Positions 24,073 to 37,100 of a DNA stretch of 64,000 nt are shown in pieces. The DNA comes from Rachycentron canadum (Eukaryota; Chordata; Actinopteri; Carangiformes; Rachycentridae). How positions within the stretch are numbered: position 1 is the stretch's first letter; each line of letters opens with the position of its first letter. The DNA lies in assembly GCA_038496675.1 (NCBI GenBank), contig CM076666.1, positions 12,744,038 through 12,808,037 on the forward strand. The letters run 5' to 3'. The notes below the pieces were generated by a model. That model saw only the letters and a list, made by a program, of their open reading frames with translations. It ran no database searches and had not been told where the DNA came from. The position numbers and the translations under genes are program-made.

Positions 24073-27000
24073 GTTAGTTAGCCGAGCCGATGTTTCTTCC
24101 TCTCAAATTAGTGGGTTAGCAGTTACCTGACTGGGTAGTTAATTTGTTAAACCCATAACTTGACTGTAACTTTCAGCGAAGCAACTGTCTAATTTAGCAT
24201 TAACCTAGCTACGTAAAAGTTGCGTAGCAAGTGCGTGGACACTTAAGTAAAGAGTTAAATACGCAGGTATGTTGCCATCGTTGCGCCCATTAACCAACAA
24301 CATGGACGTAAAATAAGTTCAAATGGCAATAGCAGAAGTTAATTATTATCATACAGGGAAGTTAAAGGTCCACTAATTGCCTGAACACTGGTTGAGACTC
24401 AACCACGAACCGTCTTTTATCAGCTGCGGCACATGACGTGGGCGGGGGCTCACTATAAAATAGTCAGACAAACTTTGTGACGGGTGTCGTGCCATTATAA
24501 AGAAACAGGCACTCTTTGGAAACTCGGTGAGTAAAGACTCAGGTTTGGTTTAAGGACGGTGTCGCAGACAGTCCAGAAATCAGGGTTGAGATGGGTGAAA
24601 GTCGAAATAATATTGAGCAAGAACATGGCGGAGTGACGGATTGGAGCAGGCAGGGCAGAGAGGGTGTTTTCGTTTGGTACTTAAAGAAATATGTTTGAGA
24701 TTAAAAAAAAAAAAAAAAGAAAAGAAAGGGGTATGCAGACTGAAGGATGGCGTAGTTGTACTTTATTTTTGAAGGCAATGTTTTGAAGAGTTGGTTTTGC
24801 TGCTGTTTCTTTCACAGATGCCAAATTGAACTTTATTCAACTGTGTCTAACAGTCATATGTATGTGTATCTGTTGGGTTTTTTTGCTTTGTGCGTGGATG
24901 CTTTCATGTCACTTCAATCCCTGTTTCATAAATTGTGCTCTTTTTGTCAATATAAAGGATAGAGGATAGAGTGTGGTGAATGGTAGAGAGCCAACATATG
25001 GTTTCTACTACTATTTCTACTTCTGCTTGATTTAATGATTGTTTTCACTTAAGTTTTTTTTTTTTTTTTTTTTACCCTCTCAATGTTTCTATGGAGACAA
25101 ACTAAACAACATCTTTGGTGTGTTATTAGAATGAAGACCTACATAATGTCTTACAGTTGAACTAGTTTCCATGCCAACAGCAATGTTTGACTTTTTAAAC
25201 ATGCTTTTTGTACATTTGTACATTTCCCACCTTGTCTAGTGATCTAGACAGGAACAAGCCAAGTGAATCATTTCATATTATTACTTTAGAAAATTTAGTT
25301 CAACAGTATTGTAGTTTCCTACAATTTATTTAGTATAGTAAACTATGTTAGCTTGATGGTTACAATTATTACTATATATATATATATATGACAATATGAT
25401 GTATTACTGGTTATACACTCACTTGAGACATGATGTTCAGGTCTCATGATAAGAATTCTTTTAAGAAGTCTTTTGAACATGAGGTTTTCTTTTGGACTTG
25501 TTCTGTGAAGAGTCAGACATTCATGTGATGTAAACAGGCTCAGGCTCATTCATAGTGCACAGTAACCTTTTAATGTTCGTGTTTTTTTTGTTTCAGACCT
25601 GACATTTAATCTCACTTCTCAAGTTTCAGGAAAATTTCTGATTTTAACAAAAAGAGGTGTTGTTTTTAAAGCACATTAACCAAAACCTATTCTAACTCTC
25701 ATGAATTTGCCCCAGCCATGAATAGTGCAAATAGTGTGTTTTGAAACCATGGGTTAAAACGGTGTATTTGAACTCTGGTAGTACAGACAGGTTCTCTATT
25801 TGCCCTTCTTTTCGCCCTTCAAACATTGACTGACAAGGAGTTATTGTGAAATGTTCCATTTCTACAAATTCTTATCTAGCCTTTAGCATCGTGCCAGAAA
25901 TATTTCAAAGGTTATTTTCTCATGTCCTTAGATGTAAAGATGCAACATGTTCATATTTGCAGAGACACATACAAATGCCATAGTTATACAACAAACAAGT
26001 GTTTGTTGTATAACTATGGCATTCTTCCCACAAAAATGAAACAAAGCTTAGTGGGTGTCTGCATTTGGTGGTATGATGACATCTGCTGGATTATATGGAA
26101 AAACTAAACATAAATTAAACATTATTAACAGAATAAATGTTCACATAGCAGACATTTGACATCAAAGGCAGAAAAATACATTATTCTACTAAAGCTGCTC
26201 TCTCATAACATTGGTAGTGCACTTAATGCAGGAGACTGCAGAGATTAAATCATTGACAACATCTTACTTTTTAGTCTGATTTGTACAATTCTCACAATGA
26301 CTTACCATGATAATGCAGAGTTTAGCTACACAGTTGATTTTTTTTGAAGTGTATTTATTTATTTTTATTTTCAGACTACCTTGAGTTCTTCTGACTTGAG
26401 CAGAATTTCCACAATGCACTGTTGAACTTGCTAGTCAACCTAATAACAGCTTAAAATAATTCAGTGTAGCACCAATACCTGCAGCTTAATGAAATGAGCA
26501 CTATTGGCATTTATGAGTAGGAGCAGACATTTGCAAAATTGTTCAGACTTACAAATAACAGTAGAAATTATGTGCCACCCAAAGAGGTCAGTATAACAAT
26601 GCTTTTCTACCACAAAACCTAATACCAGAGCTCATCTAGAGTACTTGGCACTAATATGTCGTCATACTTGTTTAAATCTTCATTTAAACTGCTCAAATTA
26701 CCTGTTGGTACACCTATCATTTATTGGCCACCGTTCTACACCTTCAGTTCAGTTCTTGATACTTCCATTAATAAATAAATAATAATATAAATCATATCAT
26801 AAACATATTGTTGCTTTGTTATATTTTGCCTTACATAACGCACAGTTATCATACAAATGAAATATAAACATTTTGACCAAACCCAACTTTGATGTGATTG
26901 TGCACTATGTTACATAAGTGGGCAGAGCCTATAATATTCACAAGATGATAGCATGAGCATAATTCTTAGCCTAGGTAATTAATAAATTGAGCACCAAATC

Positions 27001-28010
27001 TCTTATTAGAAAGAGAAAAAAAAGCCTTGTCTGTTTTTTAGGTTGGGCTTTTGACTTTCATTTCTGCTAAATCAAAACCAACCTTTTCTGTATGGTGAAA
27101 CATTGGAAGTGTGCATCAGTTTAAGGAACAAAGAGTATGTCCGAAAATTGCAGAATGTGTTAAGTTAGGCCACTTTATTCAATGACTAACTAATTCTTCC
27201 TCCTCAGACTTATCAGGTAAATCTGTCATCAGCGATATCACTTTCTGCTTTCTGACAGATCAATATCTCTCCCACAGATAACTATGACTTCCTAGTGCAA
27301 GATTAGTCGTTGTGCTGTGCATCTTCTCATAGACCTTCCAGATCTTTGCCACAACAGATATTAGCATGTCTTTCACAGCAAAGACATGCTAACAATAAAT
27401 TTGCCACTGATGAAGCTGTTTGGCCACTAACTTTATAGAACATGTTCTCCTCAAAATTTCAGGTTCAATTGTACCTTCAGCAGTTTTGCATAGTTTTGAA
27501 TTTCACGCAAATCATTTGTAATTTGAATTGATACTATAATGCCATTGCATGAGGAGTGGAGAGGAAAACTTGACGCAACAAAAGAACATCAGTTTTACTA
27601 TTGTGCAAAGACAATAGGAGCATTCTGTTCTATGCATTTCTATTCACTATTTGAACATGTTGAACATTTTGCTGTGGCATATAAAATATGTTTGAGGGTT
27701 TAGCTGCTGTGACATTACACTGTAAAGATAGTTTCCCAGTTTCACAATGATGAATCAGCCTTTTATTGACATTTAAAGTGATCAGCTTTAGGGCCCTGTT
27801 TATTGTGTTTACTTTCAGTATTGCTAAATTCACAATGTGACACTCAACAGTGTAACTCTGATATCCCCTATTGGAAGTGTTTATTAAGAATTTACTGGTG
27901 TGTCAGGGAAAACACAAGACAAAACTAGATTGTGATTAGTTTGCTTTCTGTTTTTATCGCACAAGTTTTTCCAGCTGTTGACAGCTGCTATGTTTGGTGT
28001 TTGTACACAG
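24073..28010 (+). other. traf2 intron 1 (inferred)
   Basis: About 3.9 kb of mostly AT-rich sequence between the inferred 5' UTR exon and the acceptor TTGTACACAG at 28001-28010. No coding exon is recognisable on either strand. It contains poly-A/T tracts, a short (TA)n run near 25374 and two perfect hairpins at 25974-26023 and 27361-27392. Confidence 0.5.
25974..26023. repeat. Perfect 23-bp inverted repeat with 4-nt loop
   Basis: Arms 25974-25996 and 26001-26023 are exactly complementary around loop AAGT. It lies in the inferred first intron of traf2. Confidence 0.92.
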
Positions 28011-28035
28011 GGTAGCACCAGATTGATGGAGAAGA

Positions 28036-31000
28036 ATGGCCCGAATCTCGTTGGATTGTCCCAACTCTTTACCAGGGATCCCCCTCAGTGTGCTGTCAGT
28101 GCCCATGGAGAATAAATACAAATGTCAGCAGTGTCTCCAGGTGCTGAGGAGGCCTGTCCAGGCTCAGTGCGGTCACCGCTTCTGTGTGCACTGTTTCAAG
28201 CAGCTCACCAGGTAGACTGGAGGTCGTCAGACCACCTACAACTGTGTGAAATGCAAACCCCTTCCACCTCCTCATGCTTACCTTCTTACTGGACATGCTT
28301 CTGCACACCCTGTGTTCTTATCTCTGCTCGCCTCTGGGGATTTGTTTGCGTCCAGATACTCTATGCAAGCTCATCCCTCACATGACTGGAAAACTGATAC
28401 TAGTATCATTGATCACAAGGCTGTGGCTTGTGACTGGCTGTGGCTGTACTGCTGATTCATTGTAAAGGGTGTCAGTTGTTTTTTTCCTATGACTGATCAC
28501 TTGGTTGGCATCTGACATAGGATGCTGACTCAGTCTTATGGTCTCCATTTCTTATTGCTGAATCACTTGTGTACAATAATGGACTCATGCATTTAGAATT
28601 TTTTAAGATTAACAATTAATGTATGATCTATTACCTTATGTCTAACTATACTTTGACAGTATCATTGAATCACTGAAAATTAATAACAATAATAATAAGC
28701 TATACAAATAACAAAATATATTAAACTAATATTTGAAAACACAAATGTACCAGAGTCTCATTTTGCTAATATTCCAACATCCAAACCACAGCAAAAAGCA
28801 TTTGTGAAATTTGTGTTTTTACATTTGAAAAAATAAGTCCAAAAACAAGGTGTGTCTGTTATGTTATTATTCAAAACACTGTTTGAACTGTATGTTTTGA
28901 AAGGGTATTTCATGTGACCCATTATGTGAATTTATCTGATCTGATGATAATTTCATGTGCTTTTTGTAGGGTTTTGTTTGTGTGTTTGTGTGTGTATTAG
29001 TTATTTATTTGTCCTCAACCCTTCAATAGCTAATACATTTTTTTCATGAATATCCCACACCTTATCAAGGATCCAATTGCTGCATTTTGTATAGTGCTAT
29101 ATGCTTCTTTCCCTGCTAATGTATTAATGACTCATTTACCTGAGCTGTGATCCATATTGGTCAGCAGTTGTTCTAGAAATGGATCAACAGGTACTTGTTG
29201 CTGCCTGTTGATGACAATCGGCTGTTGTTTTTTCACTATAAAGTCACAAACCTGTTTTGTTTGTTAGTTCTGGCCCAAAGCCATGTGAAGCCTGCCGCCA
29301 AGAGGAAATATATGAGGAGCCTGCTTCCATTCTGAATAGTAACGAGGTAAGTTACAAAGTATTCTGTTTTTTTAGCTGTCTTCCTTTTAATCAATCTTTG
29401 TTGTGAAGAAAAACCAGACAAAAATCCCCATCAGATTGCCAGTTTGCCAGACTAAGTCTGGCAAACTGGCAATCTGATGGGGATTTCCTGCAACACAACA
29501 ACTCCTATTCTTTCTGTTTTCAGCAATATGATATGGCTTTATGATTCACTGACCTCTTTGTTCTTTTCAGGCATTTCCAGACAATGCAGCAGGTCGAGAA
29601 ATTGCAAGTCTGCCTGCCAGGTGTTTGAACCAGGGCTGCAATTGGACAGGCTCAATAAAAGAGTATGAGGTAAACGTTTTGGTTGTGCTTACTCATTACT
29701 TGTGGTTGTGCTTACTGCTTTGTATTTGAGTGTTTGTCTCTAGCTGTCTGATATTAAACTTGCACAGATGTTAGTTTACTCATTTATCACACCCAAACAA
29801 GCAATGTCAGTACTTTTTAATCTTTCTGCTCTGTTACACAGAGTGTATGTTTTTCCCCTTAAGGTCTTAGTTCACATCATGGCTGAACAATGTGGTCGGA
29901 TTACATGAACTGAAGCATTTGGTTTAGTGAACAGGAAGTGCAACTTACGCTGGAAAGTCCCTGACATTTCTGTCTTACTTATCAACAACAGCTTACTGGG
30001 AAAGTACCAGGATATAAAAGGCAACTAAACCACACACATGACTGTGTATGGTTAGTTAGATGACCACCAAGTGAAACTAAATTTACGCTGTTGGAAAGCC
30101 TAGAACAGAAAGAAGTTTAGACAGAAAGCCACGTTCTTCAGACAGACTGTCATTTGTATAAATACAGGAAAGCCCGTAATGATAATTCAGAGTCATCTGT
30201 CTGCAATTTTGTTTCTGCTGTAATTGTTTGTAAAATTGTTGGGCGACTTACTCAGTGTGCTAATTAAAGAGGTTGCTGCCTCATGCTAAACCCAAGTACA
30301 GGTTGTTTGAGCTGATCTTGATGAGGTTCTAGAGATGTAATTCTAGGAAATGTGTTTAAAATGAGGACGCTAGTCTAACCGGAAACTATTTTGCACGCTC
30401 TGGTTAGCTTGCTTCTTTGTCTTTCTTATTCATAGACCATGTGCTTGCTTTCTATCATGGCATGAAAGTGCAGTGTAGTTCACGTTATGCGCCAATGTTT
30501 CTATGAGTATTTGTGAGTGTATGTCTTAGTCATTGTCTTATGGAATGATCCGCATTTTTGTTAGCTAACCAGACACACCCAAAACTAGATTTTACATCAG
30601 ATGGAAAAATAGATTTTCGTGTCTGTGTTGCAAAGTGAGGACAGGGATTTAACAGATTTAACGCTTAATCTCTAACGTAAGGGATTAATCATATTTTGTA
30701 TGGTTTGCTATGATGATTTACTTTGAGGCTTGCCGGCGTAGAATGTCTGCAAGTGTTCAGTGAAAACGAAAAACAGGCTTTCCTACCTTTGGGTCTTGTT
30801 CTGTGGCTTCATCATGCTGTTAGCAGTCATTGTGAGAGAAACTAGCTTCCTCATTTTCTGCGTCACAATCAAGGCCCTCCCCTTTTGTTTCCCGGTATTC
30901 TCCAAAATTCCAAATCATCGAACTTATTTTAGTTTTAAATCAAAAATAGCGTTTCTTTTTTATTGCTGTACATTGCATTTTATTTCTGTGCTTCTGTTTT

Positions 31001-34000
31001 TTCGTAGGTTTATTTTCTCATCTTCCAATAACTTGTTTGTTTTTAGTATCTTTTTCGTTTGTTTTAAGGTCAGATGTTTGAAAACCATCTCTTTTTTTGT
31101 ACATTACTTGTGCTTTAACAATCACACCATACAAGTAATTGAATATTAAGTCTTAAGGTTTAAAAAAAAACACAGTGAGAAGGCTGTGTACAGAATCACA
31201 ATAACTGAATCACACTTGACACGATAAATGGCTGAAACAAACAGCTTGTTTTCCACACTGCTGCCAGCGCAGTCCACACCTATTTACCCGCGAGTGTATT
31301 AGTTGGTGTTTTCATCAAGAAAACAGGTTATATTGTGCAAAACATACAACGCCTATCATTGAAAGATAGTGAAAAAGCAAACGTAGGTAGTTGTTGTTAA
31401 CAATACATCTGTCCTTCATGTTTAGACACAGCATGAAGGTCGCTGTGAATTTGAGCGGATCCAGTGCAACGCCTGCCAAACCTTGATCCTTCGTACAGAG
31501 AAGGATCGACATAATGAGAGAGAATGTGAGGCAAGAACTCTCAACTGCAAATACTGCAAAATGACCTTCAATTTTAAAGACATCAAGGTGAGAGAGAGAT
31601 TATCTTGAGTAAAGTGGCTGATGCTGATGAATGAACACACAATAATATTATCCTTAATGGTGTGTTTTAGGCCCATGATGAAATCTGTCTGAAGTTTCCC
31701 TTACAATGCAAGGACTGTGGCAAGAAGAAGATCCCAAGAGAAAAGGTCTGATCAATTAAATAGATTACTTACTAACTTTCCATATACATTTGTATCTGAT
31801 GTACTTGGTATGGTAATGCTTCACAATGTCTTCCCTGAACAAAACTATAAAGCTTGCCTCTTTACACTGTACATAAGGATTTATAGCCTAAACAAACACT
31901 GAACACCTGTGCCATAGAAAACATAGATTTTATGAAACAGAAGCAATAGACAGAATATCTATATTACTAAAAATGTGCCATTAAACTGGATAAAATACTA
32001 GGAAAGCAGACTACTACATAATCTTCCATATATCTGACCCACATACTGATCATCTTGTCTCTAATGGAGGTTTGAGGAAATTGTGCCACAAATTTTCCCT
32101 TTATGGCCACATAGATGCTTTCAGACCAAGAATCCTGTGCTCCACTTTAGGTTTGAGTAGATGCATGTTTGGTGCTCACGGTTCTTTTGTCCATTCTACC
32201 CTCAGTTCAATGATCACAGCAGAACCTGTGCCAAGTCAAAGAGCGCCTGTCCATTCAGTGAAGTGGGCTGCAAATCAGTGGTATGTATGGTCATTTGAAA
32301 AACATAATGCTTTCATTGTGTTATTTTCTGACATAAATACAATGCTTTAAAAAAAAAAAAAAAAAAAAAAAAAGCGAAAATATGTAAAGGAATACTTGAA
32401 CATTTTGGGAAATACACTTATTTGTCTTTGTCATATATGACACCACCACCACAACAAATTTAATAGCTATAGGTTTTTGACGGCCAATATAGCACATCTT
32501 AGACAAATTGGACATTGCAATTTTTCATAATTTTTAAGCTTACTAGAGACCAAATTACTAATCGGTTAATATTGAAAAAACCCTTTGTTTCATTCTTATC
32601 CATCCAGTTTAAAAAAGACAAAACATAACAAGAGCTTTAGAGATGGCCCTTCTGCGTCCAGTCTTGATGCTAAACTAAGTTAAATGCCCCCGTGCATTAG
32701 CTTAATTTAGCATACTGGTATGAAGTTATGATTTGTGCTAAAATTACTTTGGCCCTAATTATAAGAGCAGCTTAACAATCTTTGTTGTGATTCTCAGATA
32801 GAGAACGGGAAGCTCAGTGACCATGAGCACAGCAGCACCATGGAGCACTTGCGTCTGCTGCTGCCCATGGTGCTGTCATTGATTCGGGCACGTCCAGAGG
32901 CTCCTGGTCCCGGGGAGTGGCAGGAGGACTCTGGTCTGAGCCTATACAGGGCTCCTGAGGAGGGAGATGCTATGGGCACCGGAGCTGCAGCTTCTGCACA
33001 ATCCGTGGACCTGGAAAAAAAGGTCTGGTGGTCTTAACGATTTTAATGCTATTTGGTAACCACTGTTGTTAATAGGTGTTGAATAAAGATCTAAATGAAT
33101 TTGTTGTTGTCTTCCGACAGGTGAACGCTTTAGAAAACATTGTATGTGTCCTGAATCGGGAAGTGGAGCGCAGTTCAGTAACATTAGAGGCTTTCTCACA
33201 TCAACATCGTTTAGACCAAGAAAAGATCGAAAATCTGTCCAACAAAGTACGGCAGCTAGAGAGAACGTTGACTATGAGAGACTTGCAGCTGTCTGAGACT
33301 GAACAGATGCTTCGAGAACTCCAGTTCTGCACTTACGATGGAATATTTGTTTGGAGAATCTCTGACTTCTCTCGTCGCAGACAGGATGCTATGGCCGGTC
33401 GAACACCTGCAATGTTCTCACCAGGTAAGATAAGACAAAATCACCACCCAGCATTCATTTGAAACATGTGGCACATTTTATGTCAGAGCTTTAAGGTTAT
33501 TTACCTGACCTTAAATCTTGGCATGGAGACAAGGGACATTCCACTGAACCACATTCTTTTCATCCTTTAGGGAGTGTTGAAGTCACTCCTACTTTAATGA
33601 TGTTTTAAAGCTCTGATTACAATCTGGATTCTTCCTTTTTCTCATTTAGCATTTTACTCCAGCAAATATGGCTACAAAATGTGTCTGAGGCTGTATTTGA
33701 ATGGTGATGGAACAGGTCGAGGAACACACCTTTCACTCTTCTTTGTTGTCATGAGGGGCAAGTGTGATGCTCTGCTCAAATGGCCATTCAGTCAGAAGGT
33801 AGGAGACAATGTAACCGAGGTGTCCGCTCATTTTTAATACATAATCGCTGCAATAAATGGAGCCGATTAAGCCAATGTCCTTCTCCTCCTCATTCCCCAG
33901 GTGACTCTAATGCTCTTGGATCAAAACAACAGGGAGCACATTATAGATGCTTTCCGCCCTGATGTCACCTCCACTTCCTTCCAGCGGCCGATCAGTGAGA

Positions 34001-34119
34001 TGAACATCGCCAGTGGCTGCCCGCTGTTCTGTCCACTGGCAAAACTGGCTTGCAAGAGTCCCTATCTGAAAGACGACACCATTTTCATTAAAGCCATTGT
34101 AGACCTCACTGGCTTATAG
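28036..34119 (+). CDS. traf2: TNF receptor-associated factor 2 (TRAF2), complete, 10 coding exons
   Basis: Coding exons: 28036-28211, 29268-29346, 29571-29669, 31426-31587, 31671-31745, 32206-32280, 32798-33022, 33121-33424, 33650-33798 and 33901-34119. All are GT-AG and in phase, giving 1563 nt and 520 residues against about 501 in human TRAF2. A RING finger spans about residues 30-68 (C30, C33, C45, H47, C50, C53, C65, C68). TRAF-type zinc fingers follow to about 222. A variable linker rich in Pro/Glu/Gly comes next, then the TRAF-N coiled coil containing VNALENIVCVLNREVER. The TRAF-C/MATH domain (about 375-520) ends in the invariant FIKAIVDLTGL. TRAF2 trimers bind TNF-receptor family tails and recruit cIAP ligases to drive NF-kB and JNK signalling. 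RING cysteines and MATH signature residues are intact. A teleost traf2 paralogue label (a or b) cannot be decided here. Confidence 0.95.
29422..29486. repeat. Perfect 32-bp-arm palindrome with 1-nt centre
   Basis: Left arm 29422-29453 and right arm 29455-29486 are exactly complementary with a single A between them. It occupies 65 of the 224 nt of traf2 intron 2 (29347-29570), ending 84 nt before exon 3. Confidence 0.95.
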
Positions 34120-37100
34120 AGTGCAGACTGTGGAAGATGCACATAAAAAAACAAACTAATTATAATAGATATATTTGTACAGTATAGTAAAATGTGTTAT
34201 AATCTATTATATTATATGTGACCATAATATTGCAAAATATGTGTGCACACTATACATTAATATATACTCAATATAGAGCTGATATAAGATGATATGAGGC
34301 ATATAACCATGAATGAAAATATAGCTAATAACTAAATAAGAAGATATGTATTTCCTAATAATGGTTTTGGTATATCAAACGTATAAAAATCACAATATAC
34401 AATATGTGCAAATTTAACCAAAAATGTAGAAAGATCAAATTCTATTATTTCCAATAACAAGCATGTATATCAAGTAAAAGAGGTGGTGCACTTTTATATG
34501 TAAACATGTAACTACAAATGGCTGTAATTAGCCAAGTTTTCTCCACCTGGATGAGCCACATTATAGTTGTCTTTAAGCTGTATCTTAACCATCAGTAATA
34601 TCAAATGCCTTGAATACATTTTCATATAAAAGAAACCTACTTGTTGCTACTGGGTCATGTTCAATGTTATTTAGAAATCCAGAATATGTGCATTTTGACG
34701 GAATATATACATCAGTGCATATGTTTGCATGCATGATTTTCTGCTATCAACTTCAACAGCTAGGCTATTACTCATTCCAGGCAATACACAAATCTGCCTC
34801 CATCTGTCAAAACCTTTTCAAAAACTTTTTATTGACACTGCTGTCGTAGGGTTATTTATGATACTTGAAGGTGTTTTCTGCTACACTTGCAGCAACTCAA
34901 AACTGTCACCACATTTGCAAGGGTGTTGGAAGGCAACCACAAACTCAACGGTTGGTGTAATTTTAAAACAAATGTAGGTATCAGAAAATGGGCTCAAGTC
35001 ATCAAACAAGGGGAACTCCACTAATTACAAATAAAGTTCAGTATAGATACATGAAGTACTCTGCCTACTCAACACCGTTTAATGTATGTGGCTCTAAAGG
35101 AGTTTTGTCAAGTCTAAGAAAGCACTATCCTGTTTTATGACTATAGAAGCGTATGGTCTGATTTGTAATTTGCTGCTTGAATATTTGGAGGTCAAGTACT
35201 AAGTTAATTAAGAAAATGTAAAGGACATGACGAAAAGATCAATGATGCAAGACTGATGCAAAGAAGTACTTGTGAATAATTGAATTTTTTTTTAGTTTTT
35301 TTTACATTTTTTCAACTAAATTTAGATTCATCAGCCTTCATGGGAAGCTCTTAAATTCCCAAGTGCACAGTATTGCAGATACAGATCAGCAGTAAAAGAA
35401 TGAATTGAAAAATTTCCCTTCTAGAGTAGTTGGCGAGTCTCATTCTTAGATAAATGCAAAGCAGCTCTCATTCTTACAACACCAAACCTGGCAAATGTCA
35501 CTCAACTAACACCCTAATGTCGCCAACACTGAGCTCTGTGAGATTGTGCTTCAGCTATATGCAAACATTAATGATTAATTGTGAGCTATTGCAACATTTC
35601 ATGAATGGATTTCCAAAGAAATTTGGCCAACACATTCAAATTCCCTGAAGGGTGAACAGTAATAACACTGGTTCTTTTAACTTTAAGCGTAAAAAAAATA
35701 AATAAAAATTTTAGTTTGTTCAGCTTGATTTAAAGCCAATATCCATTCCCCCCTACCACAAAGTAGCATGTTAGCCAATGTTACCATGCTGCGCTATGTT
35801 AGCATCTTAGTGTTAGCATTTGCAGCCTCACAGATCAGCTGGTGTGGCTACAGGGGTTTGAATTCAGTTTTAAGTGCCTCTCTAACAGATGTCATATCAA
35901 AACCAAATCAATCAAAAAATCTGGGGCTCGGTGTTTTGTGTGTGTGCATGTCTTTTTTGTCTGTTTTAACAGTTTTCTGAATACATTGCATCGAAACCAC
36001 CGTGACTTTTCAGTTTTGAATAAATGTTTCAGAGTAGCTCCACCTGATCTGAAACCTAAAATGAAACTTAATCCGTCTGTCTAAAACTGTGGTGACTCAA
36101 TACTGCTGTGATGGAGTTATGGTGCACGGAAATTCTCTGACACTACAAAACCACATTTTAGTTTTGTTCAAAGGTAGGGAAAAAAAGTCAAAATTCAAGT
36201 GGAATTTTGTCTTTCATATGCAACCCATATCAAATAGGTGGTTAATGCATATACGAGGCCAAGGGTGTCAAAATCGTTGTGTTTGTTGAAGGATGGTCTT
36301 TGGCCAAGCCTGAAATGTAAATGAAAGCGCTGCTGGACAGATGCAAAGCAGCACATGGCCATCTCAGGCTATCTGACACCACCCACCACTCATCAACTGC
36401 TTGTTTTGCCATGAAATAGTCTACAGACATTCATGGTCCCAGTAGTATGAACCTTCCTGACCGATCCCATAATTTTTTCATCACTACCACCAGGGTGACT
36501 TGACTTTTAGCAAAATATAACAACTAATGGATGGATTGCCAGTAGATTAGGTTATGATGTTTGAGGTTAAAGTTTCAGTCAATATACAGCAAAATTATTG
36601 CCAACTATTTTGATAATTGATTAATCATTTGTCATAGTTCCAGCTTCTCATATCTGTTTTATGTGGGAATTTTCATCATCGTCTATCGTTATACTATACT
36701 GTGCTGATTAGCAAGGGTTGATATGTTAACAAGCTAAATTAAGATGCTGAACATAGTTGAAATTGTATGTGCATGTGCGCATGTTGTCCTGCGTTGTGGA
36801 AAGGCAACATTGTTGAGTGGCTTTATTTTATTTTATTTATTTATTTATTTAGTTCCTTTTTAATCGGAGCAAAGATTTTTTTTCTAACTTGTTTTTTTTA
36901 AAACTGACCAACTTTGGTAATTACACAAAAAGTGACAAGAAAGTTCTTGCAAGTAACGCACTCTCTGTCCAAAAACTGCACAAGAACATAAGTTTTTTGG
37001 AAAAAGGATTTTAATCTGACACTGGGACATGTGGCCTTTAAGGACATGCTTTTTTATTTAAGGGGAATAGGCAGTTAACATGATCAATGGCGCTACAATA

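Noticed and set aside
30760..31149. 129-codon hydrophobic plus ORF in traf2 intron 3
   Set aside because: The hydrophobicity comes from T-rich sequence; no family motif, and it lies wholly inside an intron of a well-defined gene.
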